Positions 42,645 through 51,869 of a stretch of 64,000 nt of DNA are shown one piece after another. Origin of the DNA: Methanobacterium sp. (GTDB lineage Archaea; Methanobacteriota; Methanobacteria; Methanobacteriales; Methanobacteriaceae); the NCBI RefSeq assembly GCF_038562635.1, contig NZ_JBCFBO010000001.1, positions 1,900,643 to 1,964,642 on the forward strand, read 5' to 3'. The notes beneath the pieces were generated by a model. The model saw only the letters and a list, made by a program, of their open reading frames with translations, did not search any database and was not told the DNA's origin. The translations under genes and the position numbers were made by a program. The stretch's first letter is position 1, and each line of letters begins with the position of its first letter.

Positions 42645-44453
42645 ATGGATAAAAAACATTTTATCTCATTTACTTTACTATTTTTACTTACAGTCTCAGT
42701 ATTTTCAACTGCAGCATTTGCAAAGGATTATTCCATACCTTCTATTGATATGGATCTCTTTCCACAGAGCGATGGAACGCTGCATGTTAAAGAAGTCATT
42801 CATTACTCCTTTACAGGGACTTACAATGGAATATACCGAGATATACCGATAAGCGGTAACCAACAGTTGAAAAATATAAAAGTATCAGCACAGGGAGCTT
42901 ATACTGCATCTACAGTAACTTATTCTGGGGGGATGGAACAGATAAAAGTATATTTATATTCTAACTCTCAAAAAACAACTCCCATAACTGATAAAGATGT
43001 TACAGTTACCATTGAATATGATTTTTTACATGGAATTAAGTTCTACAATGATGTGGCCGAACTCCAGTATGAATTAGTGGGTACACAGTGGGACAAAGAT
43101 ATTGGGGCAGTTAATGCAAATATACACCTCAAATCAAGTAATGGTGTACAATACTGGTTAAATCCTCCTTATTTTGCTGAAAATTCCAGCTGGAGCGGCA
43201 ATACTTTAAATGTAGTGGGTAAAACTGTTCCTTCAGGAGATTTCTTTGAACTCAGGATGGTCATACCTAAAAGTCAATTTGCAGCAAACCCCACAAATGG
43301 AGTTATAATAAACCAGGACGGCTTGAGTCAAATTGAAAAGATTCAAAATGATTATCAAAACGAATTAAACTTTAAATCAACTCTTTATGCAGTACTGGCA
43401 GTTATATTCTTACTCGCATGTTTCATACCTCTGCTTATTTACTTCCGCTATGGAAGGGAGCCAAAAATCAACTACCGGGCAGAATATGAACGGGATGTGC
43501 CAACTGATGATTTACCTGCTGTGGTAAATGCTATATCTGGTAAAGGGTTAGGCAAAAAAGTAGGCGAGCCTGACATGGATGGGTTTAGAGCTACTATAAT
43601 GGACCTTATAAACCGTAAATACCTTTTAATTGAGGATGTTCCAAAAACACTTGATAAGGATAAGGATAAATCTATTTCAATTAGAGTCAACGAAAACAAA
43701 AATCTGGAAGAACTCACAAACTTCGAATATGATGTCATCACCATCCTGAAAAAGTTTGAAGAGGACGGTGTCATTAATTTAGATAACCTTAAAACTGATT
43801 TAAAGGATCGAGACATGGCACAGTCATTCAAAGAATCATACGGTATATGGGAAAGTGATTTAAAAAGTGAATTTTTAAATGATGGAATTATGGACCAGAT
43901 ATTCCTGAAAAAGGGAGACACATACCTCAAGATTTTTGGAGTAATTGGTTTAGTTGCTGCAGCAGCTACATTCTTTTTCACAATATCTGATCCTCTGCCA
44001 GCATCGGGATATGCGTTATTTGCGTCATTTGTTCTGGGTATTGTGGCCATTATATCGCTTATAATGCCTCAAAAGGTTGCAGGGCAGTGGACTACTCATG
44101 GTGAAGAATTTGATGCTAAATGGCATAACTTCAAGAAATATATCCAGGATTTCAGCCTCATAAAGGAATATCCACCTGAATCTATTAAGGTATGGAACAA
44201 ATATCTGGTATATGCAACTGCACTTGGGGTGGCAGATAAAGTCAGGAAAACCATGGAAATGAGTCTTCCAGATGACCAGCTGGCCCAAAGTGATATCTTC
44301 CTGTTCCACTACTACGGTGGATACTGGCTCCTTTCGTCTGGTTTAGACACTGGTATGAACACTGCAGCAGCTGCAAACTCCGGCGGAAGTGATTTTGGTG
44401 GAGTCGGCGGTGTCGGCGGTGGATTTGGAGGAGGTGGAGGTGGAGCATTTTAA
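42645..44453 (+). CDS. DUF2207 membrane protein (full length)
   Basis: 602 residues. Signal peptide (FISFTLLFLLTVSVFSTAAFA), an extracellular beta-rich DUF2207 domain (residues about 25-240), a span near 250-270 (YAVLAVIFLLACFIPLLIYF), a cytoplasmic region beginning YGREPKINYRAEYERDVPTDDLPAVVNAI, two further spans near 430-465, and a Gly-rich tail GGVGGGFGGGGGGAF typical of the family. AGGTGG overlapping the lemA stop serves the ATG at 42645. Pairs with lemA in an operon. Confidence 0.88.
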   Translation: MDKKHFISFTLLFLLTVSVFSTAAFAKDYSIPSIDMDLFPQSDGTLHVKEVIHYSFTGTYNGIYRDIPISGNQQLKNIKVSAQGAYTASTVTYSGGMEQIKVYLYSNSQKTTPITDKDVTVTIEYDFLHGIKFYNDVAELQYELVGTQWDKDIGAVNANIHLKSSNGVQYWLNPPYFAENSSWSGNTLNVVGKTVPSGDFFELRMVIPKSQFAANPTNGVIINQDGLSQIEKIQNDYQNELNFKSTLYAVLAVIFLLACFIPLLIYFRYGREPKINYRAEYERDVPTDDLPAVVNAISGKGLGKKVGEPDMDGFRATIMDLINRKYLLIEDVPKTLDKDKDKSISIRVNENKNLEELTNFEYDVITILKKFEEDGVINLDNLKTDLKDRDMAQSFKESYGIWESDLKSEFLNDGIMDQIFLKKGDTYLKIFGVIGLVAAAATFFFTISDPLPASGYALFASFVLGIVAIISLIMPQKVAGQWTTHGEEFDAKWHNFKKYIQDFSLIKEYPPESIKVWNKYLVYATALGVADKVRKTMEMSLPDDQLAQSDIFLFHYYGGYWLLSSGLDTGMNTAAAANSGGSDFGGVGGVGGGFGGGGGGAF

Positions 44454-44544
44454 GCTCTCTTCAACCTTTTAAAATTTTAATCTTTTTATTTTTTTCATAA
44501 TTTCAAACTAAATTTTTAAATATTACTTTCTATTATTAAATCAT

Positions 44545-45690
44545 ATGAATATTTATGTAGCTTTTTACTACCTATCAGCGATTTTAATGTTATTAGTATC
44601 TTTTATACCTTTAATTATTTATTTGATGTATGGTAGGGAACCAAAAATTAGTTATAGCACAAATTATGAAGTGGATTTACCCACTGATGATCCTCCTGCA
44701 ATTGTAAACGCTATATGCAGTGGTTTTTCAAAAAAGGTTGGAGAACCAGATATGAACGGTTTTATAGCTACAATAATGGATTTAATTGATAGAAATTACC
44801 TGATTTTAAGTAATAAGACACATGATGGAAAATATAATTCGCCAGGATCGCTTTTCCTGGAGATTAATCCTGACTATGATCCAGATACTCTTTGGGATTT
44901 TGAAGTAGGTGTTTTAAATTTTTTGCAAGAGTATGAGCAGAATAGTATCATATCTATGGATTTAGTTTCTGAGAGCCTTCATTATTATAATAGTGCAGAC
45001 TTCTTCAAAGAAACATATAAAAATTGGAAAAATGAAGTTAAACAAACTTTATTAACTAATGGAAGCTTAAAAGAAGCATTTTTAAGGAAGGGGGATAAAT
45101 ACATAAAGATTTTTGGAATTACAGGATTAGTATTATCTATTGTAGTCTCCTATGTAGTGCTTTCTGACTTTTGGGCATTAACATTTACTATTGTATATTT
45201 GTTTTTTATATATTCTGCATTCTTAAAGACAAAGGATACACGCACGATAATTTTTGGGATTGAGGGATTGATAATAGTTGCTTGGTACTTATTTGAAATT
45301 ATTTCTGGTTCTTTACTATCAGTTAAAATTCTCTTTCTTTCTTCATTAGTTTTAGGGGTAATATCTATGGTTTCATTAATGCTGCCTGAAAAAATTGCTG
45401 GTCAATGGACTAATTATGGCAGGGAATACTATGCAAAGTGGCATAGTTTCAAAAGATATATTGAAGATTACAGTTTAATAAAAGAATATTCTCCCGAATC
45501 GGTTAATGTTTGGAATAGATATCTGGTATATGCTACGGCTTTAGGAGTTGCTGATGAAGTTGAAAATGCAATGAAGTTTTCAATTCCGTATGATCAATTG
45601 AGGGGAAGTGATCTATACAGTTTCCATTATTACAATAGCCCCACAGCTATGCTTAAGAATGCATTAGATGCAGCGTTAGAGCTAGATTAA
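44545..45690 (+). CDS. DUF2207 C-terminal-domain paralogue
   Basis: 381 residues homologous to the second half of the preceding DUF2207 protein: N-terminal span, YGREPKISYSTNYEVDLPTDDPPAIVNAI, KKVGEPDMNGFIATIMDLIDRNYL, four spans near 195-290, and EKIAGQWTNYGREYYAKWHSFKRYIEDYSLIKEY. It lacks the signal peptide, extracellular domain and Gly-rich tail, so it is a truncated duplicate. No ribosome site before ATG 44545. Confidence 0.8.
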   Translation: MNIYVAFYYLSAILMLLVSFIPLIIYLMYGREPKISYSTNYEVDLPTDDPPAIVNAICSGFSKKVGEPDMNGFIATIMDLIDRNYLILSNKTHDGKYNSPGSLFLEINPDYDPDTLWDFEVGVLNFLQEYEQNSIISMDLVSESLHYYNSADFFKETYKNWKNEVKQTLLTNGSLKEAFLRKGDKYIKIFGITGLVLSIVVSYVVLSDFWALTFTIVYLFFIYSAFLKTKDTRTIIFGIEGLIIVAWYLFEIISGSLLSVKILFLSSLVLGVISMVSLMLPEKIAGQWTNYGREYYAKWHSFKRYIEDYSLIKEYSPESVNVWNRYLVYATALGVADEVENAMKFSIPYDQLRGSDLYSFHYYNSPTAMLKNALDAALELD

Positions 45691-45778
45691 CTTCAATTCT
45701 AAGTAGAAGATTTTGCAATGATTTTTAGAAGATATATCTTAACTTAACCTTTGAACTCTAAAAAAAGAGGATAGTAAC

Positions 45779-46779
45779 ATGTACATTGATGTAAATAATT
45801 ATTTTATAAGTGTTTTAATGATCTTAATATCATCTATGCCTATTTTTATTTACTTAATGTATGGTAGGGAGCCTAAAATTGATTATAGTACAAAATATGA
45901 AATGGACTTACCAACTGATGATCCTCCTGCAATAGTAAATGCTATCTATGATGGTCTTTCAAAAGAAGTTGGAGAACCCGATATAAATGGCTTTAAAGCC
46001 ACAATAATGGATTTAATTGATAGAAATTATTGATTTTAACTAATAAAACATCTAATGGGGATTATTGCTCCCCAGGATCACTTTTTCTGGAAATTAACCC
46101 CGAATATGACACGGATACCCTATGGAAATTTGAAGAGGAAATTTTACACTTCCTTAAAGAATATGAACAGGACGGCATCGTATCTATGGATTTAGTTTCT
46201 GAAAGTCTTCATTATTATAATAGTGCAAGATTTTTCAAGTATACTTATAATAACTGGCAAAAAGAAGTTAAAAAGGCAATAATGGATGGAAATTTTAAAG
46301 ATACATTCCATTCAAAAGGTGATGAGTATTTAAAAATTTTTGGACTTTTAGGGATGGTTGTAGCATTAAGTGCATTTTTTTATGCATTAGATCCAACACG
46401 TAATGCATTTCCTGTTTTGATATCGTCTATTATTTTAGGAGTAATGGCGCTAATTTCTATTATTTTACCTCAAAAGGTTGCTGGACAATGGACTACCTAT
46501 GGCAGGGAATACTATACGATGTGGCATAACTTTAAAAAATATATTGAAGATTATAGCTTAATAAAAGAATATTCACCTGAGTCAGTTAAGGTATGGAATA
46601 GATATCTGGTTTATGCTACAGCTCTAGGCGTTGCTGAAGGAGTTAAAAGAGCTATGGAACTGTCAATTCAAGATGATAAACTGATAGAGAATGATATATA
46701 CAGTTTCGATTGCTATAATGATTATATATCTTCATTGAATGATGCAGAAGATACTAAACCTGATTCAGACAGATTTTAA
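45779..46779 (+). pseudogene. third DUF2207 paralogue with a one-base frameshift
   Basis: The frame 45779-46033 matches the start of the upstream paralogue up to MDLIDRNY, then stops at TGA 46031-46033. The frame one base back continues at once (ILTNKTSNGDY ... EYSPESVKVWNRYLVYATALGVA) to 46779. Alignment with the neighbour (DRNYLILSNKT) shows one T missing from a short T run near 46030. Either a recent loss-of-function mutation in a redundant duplicate or a sequencing error. Otherwise it would be a protein of about 333 residues. Confidence 0.85.
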
Positions 46780-46909
46780 TAGCTTTAAAAGATTAAATTG
46801 TTGGAACACACTATAACTTGTAAAAATCATTAATGCAGTTTTTATCTTTAAATTTTTAAAATTTTTTTCAAACTAAATTTTTAAATAACATCTCACCTTA
46901 TTACATTAT

Positions 46910-48256
46910 ATGAGAATAGTCTTAGCAGGAACAGGAAGTGCAGTAGGGAAAACAACCATTTCAACAGGCATTATGAAGGCATTGTCTGAAGAATACAGAG
47001 TTCAGCCATTTAAAGCAGGTCCTGACTACATAGATACATCGTATCATACCCTTGCAACTGGAAATAATTCAAGAAATCTCGATTCATTTTTCATGTCTGA
47101 CGGGCAAATAAGAACCTCATTTGAACGAGGTATAAGGACATCAAACGCTGATTTTGGGATAATTGAAGGCGTAAGGGGGCTTTATGAAGGAATAAGCCCT
47201 ATTAATGATGTGGGAAGCACAGCGTCCATCGCAAAAGCACTTGACGCGCCAGTTATACTTATTTTAAACTCCAGGAGTCTTGTAAAAAGCGCAGCAGCTG
47301 TTGTAATTGGGTTTAAAACACTTGATCCGACCATTAAAATTGAAGGGGTAATTTTAAACCAGGTAAAAAATAAAAATCACTACCTTAAAACCAAAGAAGC
47401 GGTTGAAAAACTGGCAGGCGTGGATGTAATTGGAGGAATTCAAAGGGACGACGCTATAAAAGTAGAACAAAGGCATCTTGGGCTTGTACCTGCAGTAGAA
47501 CGTGAAAATTTATTGAGCTACATTGACAAATGGGGAGAAATTATCAAGGAAAATATAGATATGGATGCCCTCATTTCTATAATGAAGAACGCTCGGAAGT
47601 TACCTGAAGGAAGGGAAGATACATGGCAGGAAGAAAACAGGAAAAAGGTTAAAATTGGAGTTGCCATGGATGAAGTATTCAACTTTTATTATACGGAAAA
47701 TATAGAATCTCTGGAAGCTAACAATGCAAAAGTAGTTCCATTCAGCCCTTTTAAAGACGAAGAACTTCCTGATGTTGATGGAATTTATATCGGGGGAGGT
47801 TACCCTGAAATTTTTGCAAAGGAACTTGAGCAGAACGAATCTATGAGGAGGTCCGTCCTTAAATTCCACCAGGATGGGAACCCAATTTATGCTGAATGCG
47901 GAGGGCTCATGTACCTTACAAATTCCATAAATGGGAAAAAAATGTGCGAAATTTTCAATTATGACTCTGTAATGACTAAAAAAGTTCAGGGTTTAAGTTA
48001 TGTAATTTCTAAGGCTATAAAAGATAATATAATTACAAAGAAGGGCGATGTGTTTAGAGGTCATGAGTTCCATTACTCTAAAGTCCTGGTAAATGGTAAG
48101 CCTGAATATGCATTTAAAATACTCAGGGGAAAAGGCATAGAAAATTCACTGGACGGTCTCATGAGTAAAAACACAGTTGCAAGTTATGTACATACCCATG
48201 TTGCAGCATGCCCTCAGTTTGCCTCTAACTTTACCAGAAGTGCTGGAGATAACTAA
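46910..48256 (+). CDS. cfbB: cobyrinate / Ni-sirohydrochlorin a,c-diamide synthase
   Basis: 448-residue CbiA-type amidotransferase. The N-terminal ATPase domain has VLAGTGSAVGKTTISTGI (P-loop, residues 3-20) and QPFKAGPDYIDTSYH. The C-terminal class I glutamine-amidase-like domain has YIGGGYPEIFA, AECGGLMYL (nucleophilic Cys) and the catalytic His in YVHTHVAACP. Homologues amidate either cobyrinate (B12) or Ni-sirohydrochlorin (coenzyme F430). In methanogens F430 synthesis is essential, so CfbB is likely, but sequence alone does not separate the two. Start ATG, apparently without a ribosome site. Confidence 0.85.
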   Translation: MRIVLAGTGSAVGKTTISTGIMKALSEEYRVQPFKAGPDYIDTSYHTLATGNNSRNLDSFFMSDGQIRTSFERGIRTSNADFGIIEGVRGLYEGISPINDVGSTASIAKALDAPVILILNSRSLVKSAAAVVIGFKTLDPTIKIEGVILNQVKNKNHYLKTKEAVEKLAGVDVIGGIQRDDAIKVEQRHLGLVPAVERENLLSYIDKWGEIIKENIDMDALISIMKNARKLPEGREDTWQEENRKKVKIGVAMDEVFNFYYTENIESLEANNAKVVPFSPFKDEELPDVDGIYIGGGYPEIFAKELEQNESMRRSVLKFHQDGNPIYAECGGLMYLTNSINGKKMCEIFNYDSVMTKKVQGLSYVISKAIKDNIITKKGDVFRGHEFHYSKVLVNGKPEYAFKILRGKGIENSLDGLMSKNTVASYVHTHVAACPQFASNFTRSAGDN

Positions 48257-48353
48257 GGTTCGCGAAACTTTTTATAGAATGCAGATAAAGAAACTGTATA
48301 ATTTAATAAAAATTATCATTTAATTAAACTTAAAAAATTAGCATGGAAAAATC

Positions 48354-49514
48354 ATGAAAGTTAAAAACGTAGATATATTTTCGCCATATCTTGTAATAGT
48401 AGGGATAATTTTATATGTATCACTTGCACTCGTTGCATATCAGTACCACTTAAGGGGTTTAGATTTTGTATCTGGTGAAACGCTGTTTGCAGCATTCTTC
48501 GGGTCATTATTTTTTGTTATAGGCGCACTTACGCCTAAAATTATTGGTAAATATAATTTAGTACCTAAATTGAATACAGGCAATATTTCAAAGGACAAGC
48601 TTAATGATAAACTGAAAAATTCTAAGCTCAATGTTATTTTAAATGAAAAAGTTTTATTTGCAGTTGTTTTATTTGCAATATTCTTGGAACTTTTAAACAC
48701 TTATTTACTGGGAGGAATTCCTCTTTTCAGCGGCTACCTTAAATCAAAGGCAACTAATGATCTCTGGAGAGTTTCTTATATACTGTTTTTACCTGCAATA
48801 AACATATTAATTGCAAAATATCATAACAGATGGTATTATCTCTTGTTTGTAATAGGGCTGGCACTATTTGCGGCTACTGGTTACAGGACCACCACAATGG
48901 CCATATTAATCAGCGTATTTATAACAGTTTACTACACAAGAGGACTGCAGTTCAAGCATTTCTTAATATTTGCAGTGGTTGCAGCAGTTATTGGAATTGC
49001 AGTAGGATATATAGCAGTTAAATCCATTGAATGGCAGCAGTGGACCTTAAATCCTATTCAGTTAGTCTTCTACAGGGCAGGGTTTACATTCATGGTCTTT
49101 GATAAAATTGTTCACATGGCAGGAGCTACGCATGGTGCGATGCTTCATGATACATTTTCAACAGTGGGTCATCCACGGTATATTGTAGGTGATGTGGTCC
49201 TTGGATACCATAAAATGATCACTCCAACTATATTTGGTCCTGCAATGCTCGATTTCGGATATATTGCACTTGCTATCCAGATGTTTATGATTGGTCTGTT
49301 CTTAAGGCTGCTTCATTCGGCACATAAGTTAGCAGATGGGGTATTTACTGCAGTTTATGCCGTAATTCTTGCACACACTCTTATCTGGATTGAAACAGGA
49401 CCTACTGACTTCATAGTATGGTTGTTCTACGCACTTGCAGTTATAGCTCTGGTAGTGTTTGCAAAGAATGTGTGGGGAATTTCAAAAAAGGGTTCAAAAC
49501 CTGAAAATATTTAA
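48354..49514 (+). CDS. oligosaccharide repeat-unit polymerase-like membrane protein
   Basis: 386 residues with about eleven spans and a large extracytoplasmic loop around residues 220-290 (IEWQQWTLNPIQLVFYRAGFTFMVFDKIVHMAGATHG). This resembles Wzy/O-antigen-ligase-like polymerases annotated as oligosaccharide repeat unit polymerase in Methanobacterium. It would polymerise lipid-linked glycans delivered by a flippase such as that at 15075. Start ATG at 48354. No glycosyltransferases adjacent. Confidence 0.7.
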   Translation: MKVKNVDIFSPYLVIVGIILYVSLALVAYQYHLRGLDFVSGETLFAAFFGSLFFVIGALTPKIIGKYNLVPKLNTGNISKDKLNDKLKNSKLNVILNEKVLFAVVLFAIFLELLNTYLLGGIPLFSGYLKSKATNDLWRVSYILFLPAINILIAKYHNRWYYLLFVIGLALFAATGYRTTTMAILISVFITVYYTRGLQFKHFLIFAVVAAVIGIAVGYIAVKSIEWQQWTLNPIQLVFYRAGFTFMVFDKIVHMAGATHGAMLHDTFSTVGHPRYIVGDVVLGYHKMITPTIFGPAMLDFGYIALAIQMFMIGLFLRLLHSAHKLADGVFTAVYAVILAHTLIWIETGPTDFIVWLFYALAVIALVVFAKNVWGISKKGSKPENI

Positions 49515-49610
49515 TTATTTTTTTTATTTTATTAAATTCGTACTATACAAATCTTGTTCTATTTATGGTGCATTGCTGCCAACTTAAATCAAAATTAAAG
49601 GGGTAATGTG

Positions 49611-49685
49611 ACGTTAAAATAGTTAATATTATATACTATGGAGTTTATTAATTATAGTAGGAAAAATTATAGGATCGGAGGCGGT
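49611..49685 (+). promoter_or_regulatory. orphan copy of the C39-peptidase promoter and ribosome site
   Basis: ACGTTAAAATAGTTAATATT and the following ATATACTATG, then 33 nt, then ATCGGAGGCGGT at 49674-49685. The same layout with nearly identical sequence occurs at 50716-50789 before the C39 gene. Here no start codon follows the GGAGGCGG; hairpin array F starts about 30 bp later. It looks like a duplicated promoter whose gene was lost or replaced. Confidence 0.65.
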
Positions 49686-49712
49686 TCTTTTAATTTTTTA
49701 AAATAAGGCTTG

Positions 49713-50040
49713 GCAGAGACTTTGGAGTTCGTTGTAATTCCAAAGTTTCCCAAAAACCTCAAAAAGTTTTTGGGGATTGAAGGAAAAACTATAGTTTTTC
49801 CTGAACCGCGAAATTATAAATTTCGCAGGCCCCAAAACACGCAGTGTTTGAGGCCGGTGAATCCCTCAAAAATCAGAGATTTTGAGGGCTTCGTGTTCGA
49901 CGGCCGCAGAAATCCTCAAAAATCGAAAAATTTCGATTTTTGGGAGTAGAAAAATGTTGTAAAAATTTTCAATTTTTACACATTGAAAATCGAAGATTTT
50001 CAAATGCTTTGCATTTTTCTAAAATTCTATGAATTTCTGC
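49713..50040. repeat. hairpin array F (after the orphan promoter)
   Basis: Contains AGGAAAAACT/AGTTTTTCCT around AT, GCGAAATT/AATTTCGC (loop ATA) and a long perfect AAAAATCGAAA/TTTCGATTTTT around AA (near 49919-49942). Also GTAAAAATT/AATTTTTAC (loop TTC) and TTGAAAATC/GATTTTCAA (loop GAA), the last two enclosed by AGAAAAATG/CATTTTTCT. A weak outer GCAGA/TCTGC pair bounds the block. An apparent 79-codon frame from TTG 49710 simply reads through the hairpins and is not credible. Confidence 0.87.
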
Positions 50041-50118
50041 AGGGTCTTTTTTTATTTTTTTTACAAGATTTATCATATATTGTATATAATCCTTGCTTAA
50101 CTCATAAAAAATTCTAAT

Positions 50119-50571
50119 AATACCTATTTTTGACGGTAAGCCTTTTGTAGCACCGAAAAGTATGAATAGGTATTGTATTCTAATTAATAAACAGGGGGCG
50201 AGATATTATCTCCAGTATTTTACTTCCAGATTTTTAGAAGTTTCGTCCCCCTATCCCCTTTTGTTTAAGTTAAAAGTTTTCGGTTGCAGTTAAAATAAAT
50301 TTTAAATTTTCAAATCTAAACCCTATTATAAGTTAAAAGTAATAACTTTTAACTTATACTCATTTTTAAATATATTTCCCGTAAACTCATTTAATCATTT
50401 AAACAGTTTTCATAAGTCACATAAAACGTTATGTGCTACTGTGAAAATAATAAAGACTTTATTTTCTATTAACAATTTTTATGTGGGGCGTATAGAGTGA
50501 CCACCTTCAAGCACCTCGGTTATCTCTTACTCTCCGTATAACCTATTTTGAGGATCTAGTTACTAGATCCT
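50119..50571 (+). ncRNA. candidate structured RNA(s) upstream of the C39 peptidase
   Basis: A run of stems unlike the hairpin arrays and richer in GC than its surroundings. AATACCTATT (50119-50128) pairs with AATAGGTATT (50165-50174) around an inner CGGT/ACCG. AGGGGGCGA (50193-50201) pairs with TCG-CCCCCT (50243-50252, one bulge). GTGG/CCAC at 50483-50504, GGTTAT/ATAACC at 50518-50543, and AGGATCTAG/CTAGATCCT with loop TTA at 50551-50571. No open frame. Could be one or more small RNAs or a long leader. Not matched to any known RNA family. Confidence 0.35.
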
Positions 50572-50672
50572 GATTAGTTTAAATGTAGTATATGTGCTGA
50601 TTTTCACATAATATTAGCTAATGTACTTTTAATACAATAATTTTATAATATTAAATTCTTTTTTGATTTAAA

Positions 50673-50789
50673 GAGCAATATTGCCCTCTTAAAACAAATT
50701 TAAGCTGTTAATACAACGTTAAAATAGTTAATATTATATACTATGAAATTTATCATTAAAAATTAGAAATTAATAATATCGGAGGCGGT
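50673..50789 (+). promoter_or_regulatory. operator, promoter core and ribosome site of the C39 peptidase
   Basis: GAGCAATATTGCC at 50673-50685 (10-bp dyad GCAATATTGC), then the shared core TTAAAATAGTTAATATTATA at 50719-50738, then GGAGGCGG at 50781-50788 four bases before the ATG at 50793. Same dyad-plus-core arrangement as at 12811-12877 before the CAAX protease. Confidence 0.7.
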
Positions 50790-50792
50790 ATT

Positions 50793-51764
50793 ATGAAAAT
50801 AATAAAAATAGTTTTGATGGTAGCTCTAGCAATTGGGTTAGCGTCAGTATTTGCTGGTGCAGTCTCTGCTGCGGATCAAACAAGCGATCCTGTAATTGCC
50901 AAAGAAGGAAATGATGACGTAGGAGTTGCTCTTCAAACAACAGGACAAAATGAAAGTGGAAACATATCTAAAATAGATTTAAATGGGGCTGCAAAGCCAG
51001 AAGAAACAGTTAGTGTGGAAAATTCAACAATATCTGGGCCAATTGCCAAAATTGACACTACAGGTATTATAATGCAGTCAACTAGTTACAACTGTGGGCC
51101 TGCTGCGCTTGCAACTGTTTTAAATAACCTTGGAATTAATGCAACGGAACAGGAATTAGCAAGTTTAGCTGGAACAGATAAATCTGGGACTACAATGTAT
51201 GGTTTAGTGCATGCAGCGCAGTCAAAAGGATTAAAAGTTAGGGGAATGAGATTATCTCAGGATAAACTTAAGAAGAATGACATTGTTGTTTTAAATATTG
51301 ATGGTGTTACTCATTATAGTATTGTGAAAGAAGTGACTAATGAAAGTGTTAAACTGATGGATCCATCTCTTGGAAATATTAAAATGTCTAAGGAAGAGTT
51401 CAACAAGTTTTATAGTGGGAATGCGATTGTTATAATTGATTCAAGTATATCCTTAAATGATTTAAATAATTCTATAGAAAATGAAATAGTTACAAATTCA
51501 AATGAGTTACAATTAGGAAAGTTACAAAGTATAAAAGGAAAAGGTAAAACAAAAATTATTGTAAGATTTTTAAAAAAAGGATGGGTATTTATCAGTAATA
51601 TCAGCGTAGTAGCATGGTTAATTTCTATCATGCCTGAAAGTTGGAAGAACTGGTTTTATGGTACAATAAATAGCGCTTATGCTACTTATAAACATAATCA
51701 AGAAGTAATGAAAAGAAAATATGGAATGGAATATGATCCTATTGATTTTTGTATAGTAATTTAA
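50793..51764 (+). CDS. secreted C39-like cysteine peptidase
   Basis: 323 residues. A signal peptide (IVLMVALAIGLASVFAGAVSA) is followed by a linker and a papain-like C39 domain: YNCGPAALATVLNNLGI near residue 103 (catalytic Cys), GVTHYSIVKEV near 170 (His) and VKLMDPSLGNI near 186 (Asp). Residues 250-290 include a hydrophobic helix (VFISNISVVAWLISIM) that could anchor the C-terminus. C39 peptidases cut double-glycine leaders of exported peptides, but here there is no ABC transporter. A four-span membrane protein gene follows. A perfect GGAGGCGG precedes the ATG. Confidence 0.8.
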   Translation: MKIIKIVLMVALAIGLASVFAGAVSAADQTSDPVIAKEGNDDVGVALQTTGQNESGNISKIDLNGAAKPEETVSVENSTISGPIAKIDTTGIIMQSTSYNCGPAALATVLNNLGINATEQELASLAGTDKSGTTMYGLVHAAQSKGLKVRGMRLSQDKLKKNDIVVLNIDGVTHYSIVKEVTNESVKLMDPSLGNIKMSKEEFNKFYSGNAIVIIDSSISLNDLNNSIENEIVTNSNELQLGKLQSIKGKGKTKIIVRFLKKGWVFISNISVVAWLISIMPESWKNWFYGTINSAYATYKHNQEVMKRKYGMEYDPIDFCIVI

Positions 51765-51869
51765 ATCAATCATGATTTAGTAACTAGATATATAAAATGG
51801 GTTATTCATTTTTTACTTTTTAGATATAACATTGAGTAATCATAAAATAATCAAGATGTTGGGCTTAAA

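Noticed and set aside
46028..46034. Programmed -1 frameshifting to explain the split DUF2207 copy
   Set aside because: There is no heptameric slippery site or downstream pseudoknot, and the intact neighbour aligns perfectly if one T is restored, so a base deletion or sequencing error is more likely.
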